Source of the DNA: Oryzias latipes
Lineage: Eukaryota; Chordata; Actinopteri; Beloniformes; Adrianichthyidae
Length of the DNA stretch: 64,000 nucleotides
Direction: 5' to 3'
Assembly (NCBI RefSeq): GCF_002234675.1
Contig: NC_019875.2
Location: 29,726,897-29,790,896 of the forward strand
Shown here: positions 12,307 through 23,142 of the stretch, one piece after another
Layout of the letters: each line of letters opens with the position of its first letter
Numbering within the stretch: the first letter of the stretch is position 1
Notes under the pieces: generated by a model
What the model saw: only the letters and a program-made list of their open reading frames with translations
What the model was told of the DNA's origin: nothing
Databases searched by the model: none
Program-made: the position numbers and the translations under genes

Positions 12307-13274
12307 ATCAGACTTTCCTCCCAAACCCACAGATGTTATTTTAACGTTAGTTTTGATGTATTTCAAGGATGAATTAGAGGAGTTAGAAATATGAATGCAT
12401 GAGGTCAGTAAACATTCGTTATGACTCCAGCGTCTGGAGTTTGCTTCTCGGGAAACAAACGGCTGGCGTTCAGGCCGCCGTACTGCGTCGGGCCTCGTGT
12501 TCTCACTCAGCGTACACCTTGGCGTGTTTACGTGCTGCAGTGGTTTCTGCTGCCAGCCTCTGTAGAAGACGTCTGACCTGCTGACAGCAGGTTTCTCTCC
12601 GGAAGCTTCCTCTTTGGTTGTGATCCTATAAACTGAACCGATGCCTCATTAGTCTCAGATATTAGGACCGTAACCTTCATGAACATCCTGTGCAGCTTCT
12701 TTAAGCCAAACCTTTGTGTTTTTGGTTCTGTTGCTCTACAACCTTCATTGATCTGCTGGCCCTCCACCGACCGTCACTATGTGTTTTAAAGAGAGTCACT
12801 GATTTTGGTTGGAAACAGAAGACATAGAAACCAGTTCACCTCAGATGTTTTTTCTGAACATTTTTCTCCTTTTCTCACATTTTCATGAAGTGCTTGAAGT
12901 CACACATTTGTGGCCAGAAAGGGGTCAAAGATGGAGTCCGCCTCTGACCCATCATTTTGTTGCGTCGTAGTCCAGCTTCGCTGAGTTCAGATGAAGCAGC
13001 AGGACAGCTGCTTGTTTCTGTGGGGGTCGGGGGGTGGTGGGGGTCCCTCACTTTTCTAAAACGAGGCTTTTGGAACGTACAGGAACATCCACATGAACGC
13101 ACAGACGGCCCCCCGTGAGGCGGTCAGGTGTGTTGTTTGCACAGATGTGTGGGGGTCCAAAGCTGAGAGGCCTAACAATGTACCCCCACCCCCATCTGGA
13201 TGTCCATGCCCGTCCCTCATGGGGAAGGACAAGCTCCGGGACGAACCTCTGAGGGAGGACGTCATGAATTCATG

Positions 13275-13750
13275 TTAATTTTATTTCTATAGCACCTTTC
13301 ATGTTAAAAAAAAACAGTTCAAGGGGCTGTACATAAAAACAAACACAAGTCAAAGAGCAATGACTAAAGAAGAGAGAACCCAGAAGGCGCCGTCTGCCCC
13401 GTCCTCCTGTTGCAGAGGTGTCAGCATAGACACAAATACCCCAGCTAAGGGTGAGAAAACACTCATAAACAGTCTAACTGGGCTAAAAGACATGAAACAA
13501 ATGTGTTCAAATATCGTAAAATATAAGAGTAAAACAAATGAAAATTCTAGACTTAACAAATTAACATTTTAGATTAAACAAATAAAACGATAAAATGTTG
13601 TGATAAAACATCATAAAACATAAGAGCAAAAAATGAAACAAAAAATTCTAGCTTAGAAAAGATATGATATGAAATCTGATAAAAAGCTGAGTTAAACAGG
13701 TGTGTCTTTAATTCCTTTTTAAAAACCTCGACAGTAGATGAAGCCATGAC
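13275..13750. repeat. Dispersed fish repeat with 'tttctatagcacctttcat'
   Basis: The start 'ttatttctatagcacctttc' is also found at 61731-61754. The stretch then continues AT-rich with a 'cagctaagggtgagaaaac' segment and an end 'tttttaaaaacctcgacagt'. It resembles a retroposed fish repeat tail; the class was not determined. Confidence 0.5.
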
Positions 13751-14580
13751 ACAAAATGTGTTATTGTTCAAAGAGTAGTTTTTTTATCCTGAGCTGTGTA
13801 GTTATTCTTAGAACACTTTTATTTTATACACAATTACGGGCTTATTTAAAAAAGGACTTTATGAAAAGGTTTTTTCTCAGTGAGGTTAAACAGTAAAACG
13901 GCTTTGCCCCTTTACGCAACACATTACTAACATAAAGTATTGCGTAACGGGGCAAAGATGCCTCCGAATCAGCTGATTCACGCTGATGGCGAAAACGGCT
14001 GAAGATGCGTTCGCTGACGCTCAAGCTCAGTGGGACATCCAACCACGACTGCAGACCTGACAGAAGACCTGCTGCTTTGGTTTCTGGTTTTTAACTTGAA
14101 GTTTTCAACTTTTTTCACAATATTCTAATTGTTTGAGATGAAATGAGGCAAATATACTCAATAGGTTCTGCAGATGTAACAGCCCTGATGGACTTTCTAA
14201 CAGTTCCAAAAAAACAACAAGTTGTTGCTAATGATTCATGGGAAGAACCAATATTGACCCAAACTGCCGTTACTGCAGACCAGATGCTGTGGGGGCTACG
14301 ATGTTCTCTGTTCTGAGAGCTTCTGGCTTCTTCTTCAGTCTAAACATTGTGTTTGTTTTGTGTTTTTTTGTACTTGGCTGACATGTGTACAGAGTGATCC
14401 AGGTCAGACAGGCTGGACTAAGCTTTAATATGAGAAGAAAGCAGAAAGTTTGTGTTTTTTCCCTCTTGGTTGAAAATGTTTGACTCGTTTTGGGTCATAA
14501 ATGTATTGTTTTACATCCAAACTTTGGGCCAACTTGCCCCCCCGTGGACAGTTTGTGACACGGATCCTGGTTTGTTTCAG

Positions 14581-14774
14581 GAATCCAGGAGGGATCGGAG
14601 TGTACCAAGTGCAAGAATGACTGGGTTTTAAGGGCGGCCATTGCACTCCTGTACGTGTTGTGCGCCCTGCTCACTATAGCGGTGGCTGTCCTCGGATACA
14701 AAGGTGAGTTCAAAACAACCAAACAGCACCTGGATGTCTTTGAACTGACAGGGATTTGAATTTGAGCCATCCCG

Positions 14775-14813
<39 letters not shown>

Positions 14814-17800
14814 GTGAGCTGCAGACACCCTTAGTGCTGAGTGTCAGTCAGGGAGGTCTGTGTGACTCAACCCTGGATTTGGACCCACAACCTTCCAGTG
14901 TCGACAGGAGTCGACAGGTTGGATTTGCAAATATTTTAACTGCTTTTTTAAGGAAAAATGAAACCTCACCACCAAATAAACATTTGGGATAACACTTAAG
15001 GATTCTGGATTTTAGTGTTTACAGGATCAGCCAGTGCTCACATTGGAAGACTTTTCAATTAATTGTACTTTATTTTACCACAAAGTTTCTGTTTAACCCT
15101 TAAAAAATGTGTTCTTCATCATGGAACATGCTGCTGACTTAACCCAAACTAAATGTCATGTTGAGATTAATGGCATTTTTTCCATTCATTTTGTTATCCT
15201 TCTTCCTCCTGACTAACTGATATCGTTTGGGAAAAATACTGTTTTTGACGAGAAACTCCTTGTGCAAGCTGTTCAGTCAGTGCTCTCCTGCTTTCAACTG
15301 TTCCATTGAATAGAGACAAAGAGGAATTTCTGTTATCTCCGGCTCTGCTGGAACGTATCGCCCCAGGAATTGGACAATTCGGCTCATTTGTGGTTCAACT
15401 TAATCCTTCAAAACCCTTTTAGCTGTTTCTTAGCCCAATCATGAGGAAACTTTCCTGCCCAGGTGTCAGAGAACTGAAATACCCAGAATGATGAACCGGA
15501 CTGAAAAATGTACCAGTTTTTGTGCATATCTTTAAAAACACCTTCAAGGTTATCTTGGTTTCCAGTTTTGGTGTGTTTTTGCCGTTGCAGTTCTGCAGCT
15601 TCAGCTCTAATGTTTACCAGATGACTGTGAGGAGAGTAACCCCACTTTACTGCCAGGAGAAGATTTTATGGCTTGGTAGCAATTTGTTTTCTCGTGAACC
15701 ACAGTTTGACTCGCAAACAACTGCAAACGTCTAAAATAGCTTGAAACCACTGATTTCTGCTCCTTTGTGTGTTTGGCCCTCAAACGACCGGATCCGTTTG
15801 GATTTTTCCTGCAGAAGCGTCGATGTGTGGAATATGACAGGGATCGTGAAGGAGGATGCTGGGGATATTGGAAAGTCTTTTTGAATAAAGCGCTCGTGTT
15901 TTCCAGAGAACGGAAAGTGAGAAGACTCCAGCTGCAGAGGCACTCAGCAGTTGGTCAACAGCCTTGCCTTATTTGCCTTGTTTGTGTGCTATTTTTGTGT
16001 GTTTCTGTCTCTCCTGGAATGATAACACGGAGAGCTTGGTTGGGTTTTCAGATGGCCTCCTACTGACAGAAAAACAAACCTCAGAGGAGAGGACTTGTAG
16101 TCACAGATGTGAGCGCAGATGCAGGGAAGCTGGAGTTGGAGTGTGATTTGCCGGAGTTTGAGGTTTTTATTTGGTGAAACTTCAGATGTGAAATGTGTAA
16201 ACCACGATGTAATACTTGGATTTTGTTTTATATCAGACGTTTGTGTTGCTGTCTGGCTCTACTGCAGCACCCCCTACTGGTCCTTGCTGGAAATGAGAAA
16301 TGCCGGATACTTCCATCCCTTTTTCTGAACCCGCTGGGTCCGTTTTGGGGTCACGGGGCTGTCAGAGCCTAACCCGGGTACTATTGGACAAATGGGGGGT
16401 ACACCCTGTCACACACACATCCACACCAAGTGACAACCTTAGATACAGCCATGAACCTAAGCCTGTTTGTGGATTGTGGGAGGAATCCTGAGTTACAGAA
16501 GAAAACTCGCGCATGCATGAGGAAAAAACTCCTCACAGATATGTCAGAGTTGGGATTCGGACCGGGGAGGCAAGAACGCTGACCCCTGCACCGCCATGCA
16601 CGCCATGCAGCCCTGGCCGGAAGTGCTTCACAGTTCCACTCAAACACACTGATGGCTGCTCTGCTTCCTGACATGGCGCCAGTCTATAACCACTAGGAGT
16701 AATGCGGCCCTCAGTGTCTTGCCCAAGAACACTTCAACACATGAGCGGCCAAGGCGGGAACCAAACCTGCGATCAGATGTCGATGCTCTGCTTCTGCACC
16801 ACGCCCGAAAAACAGAAAACGGAAAAAAAACAAAAACGATTGATTTGACATGTAACCACTGTCCTTTTTTTTTATTTTGTGTGTTTTTCTACGTTTTTGC
16901 CCTAGTGGTCCAGAAGATGGAGAATGTCTCAGAAGGGATGCAAAATTATGGAGGCAAGATCGATGCTGTGGAGACAGATTTAAAGAAACTAGGTAATAAT
17001 ACTGTTTACATAAGGCAGGACCACAAATACCTTTTTAAAGACCCACTCCCATCTTCTTTCAATTATTTTCAAAGCATTCCAAGTGTTTTTTTGGCTATGA
17101 TGAGGCCGTTTTTAGCCAAAATCCAAAACTTGTGTTGTTTTCTTGGAGCAGGGAGCCTGTGGCCCCGCCCAGCATATTTTCTACATCACAATTACCATCG
17201 TTTTCACATTTTTCGTCTGCTCCTGATTCACAGCGGTTTGAATAAAGAAATTCTCAGAAATGCAGTTTTAAGCTTAATATTTTTTATATTTGTCCTCCAT
17301 CATCAGAAAAATGCCACAAGAAGATGTTAAAAACACCGTTTTCATCAGAGTTGGTCCTTAAATAAATAATGCTGCATTTATTTGATTTTCTTTTTGTTTT
17401 TGTTGGTGTTTCAGATGATCAGACGGGAGAGAAATCAGTAAATACCACCAATAACATTAAAACCTTCAAATTAAATCTGGACGCATTACAAAGCCAACTG
17501 CAGAACATTTCTATCAGAGCGACCAGCAACAGTCACATGTTGAAAGAACTTTTAGTAGCAGGAGACAAAACACAGGACGGCCATGTCTCCCTACAGAGTT
17601 TCCTGGAGGGCAACACGGCGTCGCTGCGAGGGATCAATCAGACGTTGGCCTCCTACAGTGAAACGATCAATGACCTCCAAACAGACACCGCATCGCTCCA
17701 GTCTGAGATGCAGGGTCAGGTGAAAATCCAGGGTCAAACCCAGGTCAGCATCAGCGCGCTGAATATCTCCGGGGCGCTCCAGTGGAACCTCCTGAGCACT

Positions 17801-20800
17801 CTGCAGAAGACCGTCGAAGATACGGGACAAGCAGTCGAGAAGCTGAAGAATAAATATCAGACCCTGCAGCAGCTCGCCTCAAGCACACAGAACAAAGCGG
17901 TGTGGCTCCAGGAAAAAGTCCAATACCTTCAGGTCTTGGCGGTCAACAACTCCGCCTTGTCCAGATCCAACGGAGAAACTCTGGATGACTTAGAAGCTCA
18001 GCTGACCGCTCTGACAGGCCGAATCCAAAATACCTCAACTCTGTCTGAGGGGCGTGACCAGAGCTTACGAGAGCTGATGGACCACCAGAGAGACCATTAC
18101 AATGCCACCTCCATGAAGTTTGATCAAATAGAAGCGCGGCTGGACAGACATGAGAGTGAAATGAAAGACATAACGGCAAATGTCACCTTTTCCGGGAACA
18201 TCCTCGGGACCATCGTGTCTAACCTGAATGACCTGAGGTCTTGTGCTGAAACCGTAATCAAACATACGGACCTGTTGGAGGCGCTCAACGGCAGCCTGGA
18301 AGAGGCGAAGGCCGACAGTTTGGGGCTGCGAGCACAGCAGGACGAGCTGGTGACCAGACTGGACAAAGAGGTCAGCAACCTCTCCATGGTGATGGAGGAG
18401 ATGAAGCTGGTGGACAGCAGGCACTCCCAGCTCATCACCAACTTTACCATCCTGCGCGGTAAGGGCCGTGGAAACGGTTTGGAGTGGAGTAACACAACCC
18501 ACTGTTACATAATGCTGCTTTTATGGTTCAGGTCCACCAGGTCCAAAAGGCCCAAAGGGGGAAAGAGGTCTCCAGGGTCTGATGGGCCATCTTGGACCGA
18601 AAGGTGAGAAAGGAGACCAAGGGGTGCCAGGAATGCTGGGACCCAAAGGAGACAAGGGTCCTATTGGACCACCAGGGTCACCGGGTCCAAAGGGTTTGCA
18701 AGGGATTCCAGGGTTTCCGGGAAGTAAAGGAACAAGGGGTCCTGGAGGTCGACCTGGAAGCCCCGGTGACAAAGGTGATAATGGGGCTCCTGGTCTTCCT
18801 GGGAGAGATGGACCGCCAGGATTGCCGGGACAACAGGGCCCCCCCGGGCCTTCAGGGTTACCAGGACCGGCAGGTTTACAGGGGCCTAGAGGACCTGTTG
18901 GACCCATTGGCCCACCTGGTCCTCCGGGCCTCCCGGGGCTGCCCGCTCCGATATCTCCTGTATTTTTTCAACCTCAGGGGCCACCTCACGTCAGCAAACC
19001 CACAGAACCAGCTCCAGTACCTACAGAGATAGCACAAAGCTCAGTCCCTCAGCAGACTCAGGTCCCACCTCTGCACACCCCAAACCCAAACCCAGGTGAG
19101 CTGAGGGCTTCAATTCTAAGCATCATCTGGAGTTCACTCACAAACTGTGCATAACTGAAGTGGAAGTTCTGATATTTCATCTCCAGGATGTCCAACTGGC
19201 TTCAGGAGGTTTAGGGACAGCTGCTACTTCTTCTCCTCTGGTTCTCAGAGACTCAACTTTGATCAGGCCAAACTCTTCTGCACCAACATTTCCTCTCATA
19301 TGATCATTATCAACGATGAGGAGGAACAGGTGAATACTAACACAAAGCAATCATTCATTTACAAACAACTTTGTTAATAGTTTTTTTTACGTAGCAATAC
19401 GTGAAAACTTCTATCGCAAAGAAAGGCTACTTCTGGTTGGGGCTCACAGATAGAGAAGAGGAAAATGTCTGGAAGTGGGTGGATGGAACTCAACCAGATT
19501 TCAAGTGAGTAATGAACCAAAACAAGTCTTTGATTAATGTCTGGCTCTGGGGGGGGGCAAACCTTTGGATTTGTGGGTTCTAAGATTTTACAGAAGGGCC
19601 GGACCAGGAGCAGATCTATGGAGTGTTTTGGCAGTCCGCTTCATAAGAAAAATAAAATAAAAAATGTGGAAAAACTTAAATTAAAGTACATTTTATTTGC
19701 AGTTTGTGTAGTTTTTATTTCAAAACTGTGACTTTTGTTGTCATTTTAGTGCCAAATAGATAACTTCATTATCTGCATTTTCTACTATATTTGACATGAT
19801 GACACTCAGAGGAAAGTGATGGTAATATCTATGATATTACTTCATCCAAAACTTGAAAGTAACGAGTTTAGAACAGTAGCAGCATCTGGTCATGCTGTAT
19901 TTAAGCGGATGCACGCTCATATAGAGAATATCTTTGCACCTGCACACCACTTATGTGCACAGAAATGGCATTTAACTCGTTAATGCTTTTTTCACTTTAC
20001 GTCAAAGAATCTTGAATCGTAATTGTGATTATGGAAGGGTTGATGATCCTCAGGTAAAAAGGGAAACTTGGGAGAAATGCTGCGTTCAGGTAGTGCTGGA
20101 ATGATCAGAAAAATGACTGTCCAACTCGGAAAAAACACACATGAACGTTGGAAAATAACAAATGTGTCAACAACACAAGAATGCAGAACACCTCTCTGCA
20201 CCCAAACATTGGTCAATGTGTTTATAGTGCGTCATCTATGGAGAGACACCAGCGATACAGGGAAATAAAACAGGAACTAGGATTATCAGTGTAATTTTTT
20301 CAAGTTTTGCAGGCTTAAAGGGCTGCATGTGGCATCCGGGCTGTAGTTTGCTCACCCCTGGCTTTATGTTTGTCATTTGTTTAGTTTACAAAAGTATTGT
20401 GTTTAAGGAATCTATCTTGTGGTTGTCAGCATGTGGAAGCCTGGTCAGCCTGATAATTGGACCCATGGTCATGAGGATGGAGAAGATTGTGCAGGCCTCA
20501 TCCATTTGGCCTTCTGGAATGATTTCTACTGCACTGACAGCATCGGTTACATCTGTGAACGATCAGCTGACGGTCTGTATCTTCCTTGTGTCAAAACGTC
20601 CTTCCGTCTTTTTTTTATTGAGTAAATGTTCTCTATTTCAGTTTTTTTCTTGTCACCAAGTAGTGCCTGTTTATCTTTAAAGACCTACTCCGATGGAAAT
20701 GGGGTTATTGATGTTTCTAACATGTTTTTGTGGCATTTTTCTGATGATGGAGGACATTTGTTCAGAAAATTAGGCTTAAAATTGCATTTCTGAGAGTTTG

Positions 20801-21265
20801 TTGTGATTCAGGGGCAGATGAAAAAATGCCGTTTGTAAAAGATCGTATTTGTGACGTGGAAAATAAGCTGGGCGGGGCCACAAACTCCCAGCTCCGCTTT
20901 GTCGGGGGCGGGGCATTGCTCTGCGCCATCGATCCTGCCCACAACTCAAAGGTTAATTTCTAATTAACTCCTGCTGCTCTACAGAAACTATGTTCCAATA
21001 AAATACATTTTATTATGGCTAAAACCGGCATAATCACAATAAAACAGACTGCTGGGAACACTTTGAAAATACATCAAAAGATGATCGGAGTAGGACTTTA
21101 AACATCTGCAGTTTGACATTTTATCATGGGTTAGAACTCACAAAAGAGATAAAAAACACTAAAGATACTAAACTTCCACAGAAATAAAGCAGCAAATATA
21201 GTCTGATAAATCTGTAACCTATGAATTTTGCTTCTATTTTCACAGCTGAAATCCCAGTTTCATAG
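14581..21265 (+). CDS. colec12: Collectin-12 (scavenger receptor with C-type lectin), N-terminal exon missing
   Basis: A type II membrane receptor that binds galactose-type sugars, microbes and oxidised LDL. There are eight exons: 14581-14703, 16906-16992, 17415-18458, 18532-19095, 19187-19329, 19395-19504, 20430-20572 and 21246-21265. All splice phases agree and they give 744 residues after one carried-in base. The order is a Cys-rich juxtamembrane motif (CTKCKNDW) and transmembrane segment in the first exon, then a long coiled coil with many N-glycosylation sites (the 1,044-base exon). A Gly-X-Y collagen domain follows (18532-18950), then a Pro-rich linker and a C-type lectin domain. The lectin domain has QPD (galactose-type) and WND motifs and the usual cysteines. 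The human protein is 742 residues in total. The exon for the short cytoplasmic tail was not found and probably lies upstream. The identity is based on remembered family sequence. Confidence 0.95.
14777..14810. repeat. Run of 34 G residues
   Basis: An uninterrupted poly-G tract lies 73 bases after the donor of the transmembrane exon of colec12. The length may be unreliable because homopolymers are hard to sequence. Confidence 0.9.
16325..16790. repeat. Fish interspersed repeat, retroelement-tail type
   Basis: Lies in the colec12 intron before exon 16906. It contains worn versions of phrases common in fish repeats: 'ggtcacggggctgtcagagc', 'ggggtacaccctgtcacaca', 'gtggattgtgggaggaatcc' and 'agtgtcttgcccaagaacac'. 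The last is followed by a 'gcgggaaccaaacctgcgat' segment. The class is recalled, not searched. Confidence 0.6.
17037..17360. repeat. Copy of the dispersed 'aaagacccactcc' family
   Basis: It begins 'aaagacccactcc' and ends 'gttggtccttaaa'. It lies just before the large coiled-coil exon of colec12. Internal landmarks are 'cgtttttagccaaaatcc', 'ccccgcccag' and 'catcatcagaaaaatgccac'. Confidence 0.85.
19545..20362. repeat. hAT-like element in the last large colec12 intron
   Basis: The ends 'gggggggggcaaaccttt' and 'gtagtttgctcacccctggc' look like a degraded terminal inverted pair. The internal 'agaagggccggaccaggagc' is also present at 50939-50958, in a second copy ending 'cgggccgcagttcccc'. No transposase is visible. 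Confidence 0.6.
20679..21100. repeat. Well-preserved copy of the dispersed 'aaagacccactcc' family
   Basis: Its tips 'aaagacctactcc' and 'ggagtaggacttt' form an inverted pair. Internal landmarks are 'catttttctgatgatggagg', 'gtgattcaggggcagatgaa', 'ctgggcggggccacaaactc', 'actcctgctgctctacagaa' and 'gactgctgggaacactttga'. It lies in the last colec12 intron. At least ten copies or fragments occur in this window, in both orientations. The short inverted tips suggest a non-autonomous DNA element. Confidence 0.85.
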
Positions 21266-21927
21266 CAACCGTTTCAGATGTTCGGAGTGCTTTCTTGGAC
21301 AGACGCTGAAGTTCAGACAGAGGTTGCAGACGTCATAGGAAGGAGCGTGAGATCACTGAAGGACTTTACTAAAGCACATCCAGCTACTCAGTTCTGCTTG
21401 GCTGCCATAGGAACTGATGCTCATGATTGGAAGGACTGAACATCTAAATACGCTCCCAGAGATGGGCGAGCACAGAGCGTCTCATCAACAGCACGGATGG
21501 GGCTGTAGTGTTCATTCAGGCGACGCAAAGTCAGTGCTGCCATTTACTTCTGTGTAATTTTCTGTAAATAGTACCCTTAGAAAGTATATTTTTGGTTGAT
21601 GTTTTAAGCTGCTGATGTTATGTAACCACTTTGTTATTCTGTGCACTTGCCAAAAAAGTTGAATTAAATAATGATGATGTAGTTTGTATTATTTAAAGCA
21701 CTTCACTGCTGTTTTCACACGTGCAGAACCTGTTGATCCACCAGTCTGCAGCGCCATTTAAAAAAAGCACCATGTCTTTTTTTTCTTTTTTAACGAATTG
21801 TAAGATTTTGTATGTGGAGCACTGGTGATGCAGGTGCATCATGGGAAAGCGATAACTTGTACTAACCTCCTGTCTAGTATGCATAAACGCTATGTAAACG
21901 TTTGTAACATTTACATGTCAAAATAAA
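21266..21927 (+). other. colec12: Probable colec12 3' UTR with polyadenylation signal
   Basis: Follows the TAG at 21263-21265. An AATAAA stands at 21922-21927, with an alternative 'ATTAAATAATG' near 21662. The extent is inferred from the signal only. Confidence 0.5.
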
Positions 21928-23142
21928 CTGTCCTCTATGATGAATGCAATATGCAAAACATGCTTCTGTTTTCCATAAATGTGTGCGGTTGAGCTTTAAA
22001 AGGCAAAATTATTTTATCTTTGTTGACTTAAAGCATTTCTCACTGTGTTTGTTTAAATCAGGAACGTGGGACATGCTAATATAGTCAGAGTTGATTTTTT
22101 AGATAGTATGTTATAAACAAGGAAAACAAATACGTTTTTATTGCAGAACGCAGAAATTATATAAAATAAAAAAAACAACCCTTCTTTTTCTTTATATGTT
22201 TTTAGAGCAAATAACCAATAAATGGCTACTATAAAAAAATCATGTTTTTTTGTTTTTTGTAAACATTATCATTAAATGACAATCATGGTTAGGTTCCTCC
22301 CCTAAAAAAATTAATAGACAATGCTGGGAAATGAAATTTAATTTTTTTAGAAATGGAAAAAATAAAGAAAATATTAGACATCTTTGTATAGTTTTAATTT
22401 ACTCTTTGCTGTTTTTTATTGGTAATGACAAAACCTTAATGAAGGACCTTTTTTAAGGCATCAAATTACAAATATTAAAATAAAATACTGTTTAAAAAAC
22501 GTTCTGGATCTCCAAAAAGGTGCGTAGCTACCAAAAATAATAGTTAAAAACAATTATTATACAAGTTTACAAGTTAATTATTAATTTAATGGGTTAATTA
22601 TTTTCTTTTTTTATGAGGACAAGAGAAACGTTCAGACAAAAGGGAGGGATTTCCTGCTGGAGCAGAACATTTAGATAATAAATCTGAATGAGTTCAAATC
22701 AGCTGATGATCAACAGAATACTTAAAAAATATATTCTTGTTCTGAGAAATATTTCAGTCCAAATGTTTGTGAAACCTTTAGTGTGAACTGGTTTCCTCCA
22801 CGTCATATCACACGTCATGTGACCACCTGACGATGACATCATGTCTGTCTAAGCTGACTAAAGTGTGTGTTTAACGGGTTCGTTTCGTTTCTGTTTTATG
22901 GTTCACGTGTAGGAATCGAGAATTGTTAGAATTGAACATCGTTCCTGGAGGGGCATAACCGAAGACTTTTGAAAACGCGATTATCTTCAATTACCCAGCA
23001 TGCCTCGCTTGTTGCAGTGACTATGTAGAAAACAGTCAGCTAGCGACACCCATCAGGTTCCCGTTACTATGCCATTTTTTCGGTGAAATAAAGAAACGAG
23101 GGGAGACAAGTATCCGGAGAAGGCGCTGCCGAAACATCAGCG
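21928..23142. other. colec12-stam intergenic region and stam 5' region
   Basis: AT-rich to about 22750, then more mixed. 'cacgtcatatcacacgtcat' and 'tgacgatgacatcatg' (about 22799-22842) resemble CRE/E-box-type sites. The stam leader runs up to the ATG at 23143, probably from around 23000. No TATA box stands out. Confidence 0.35.

Noticed and set aside
16719..17330. 203-codon frame overlapping a colec12 exon
   Set aside because: It runs through intron, repeat copy and exon in one read. Only 16906-16992 is real coding sequence.
18521..18907. Antisense Gly/Pro-rich frame
   Set aside because: It is the shadow of the colec12 collagen exon.
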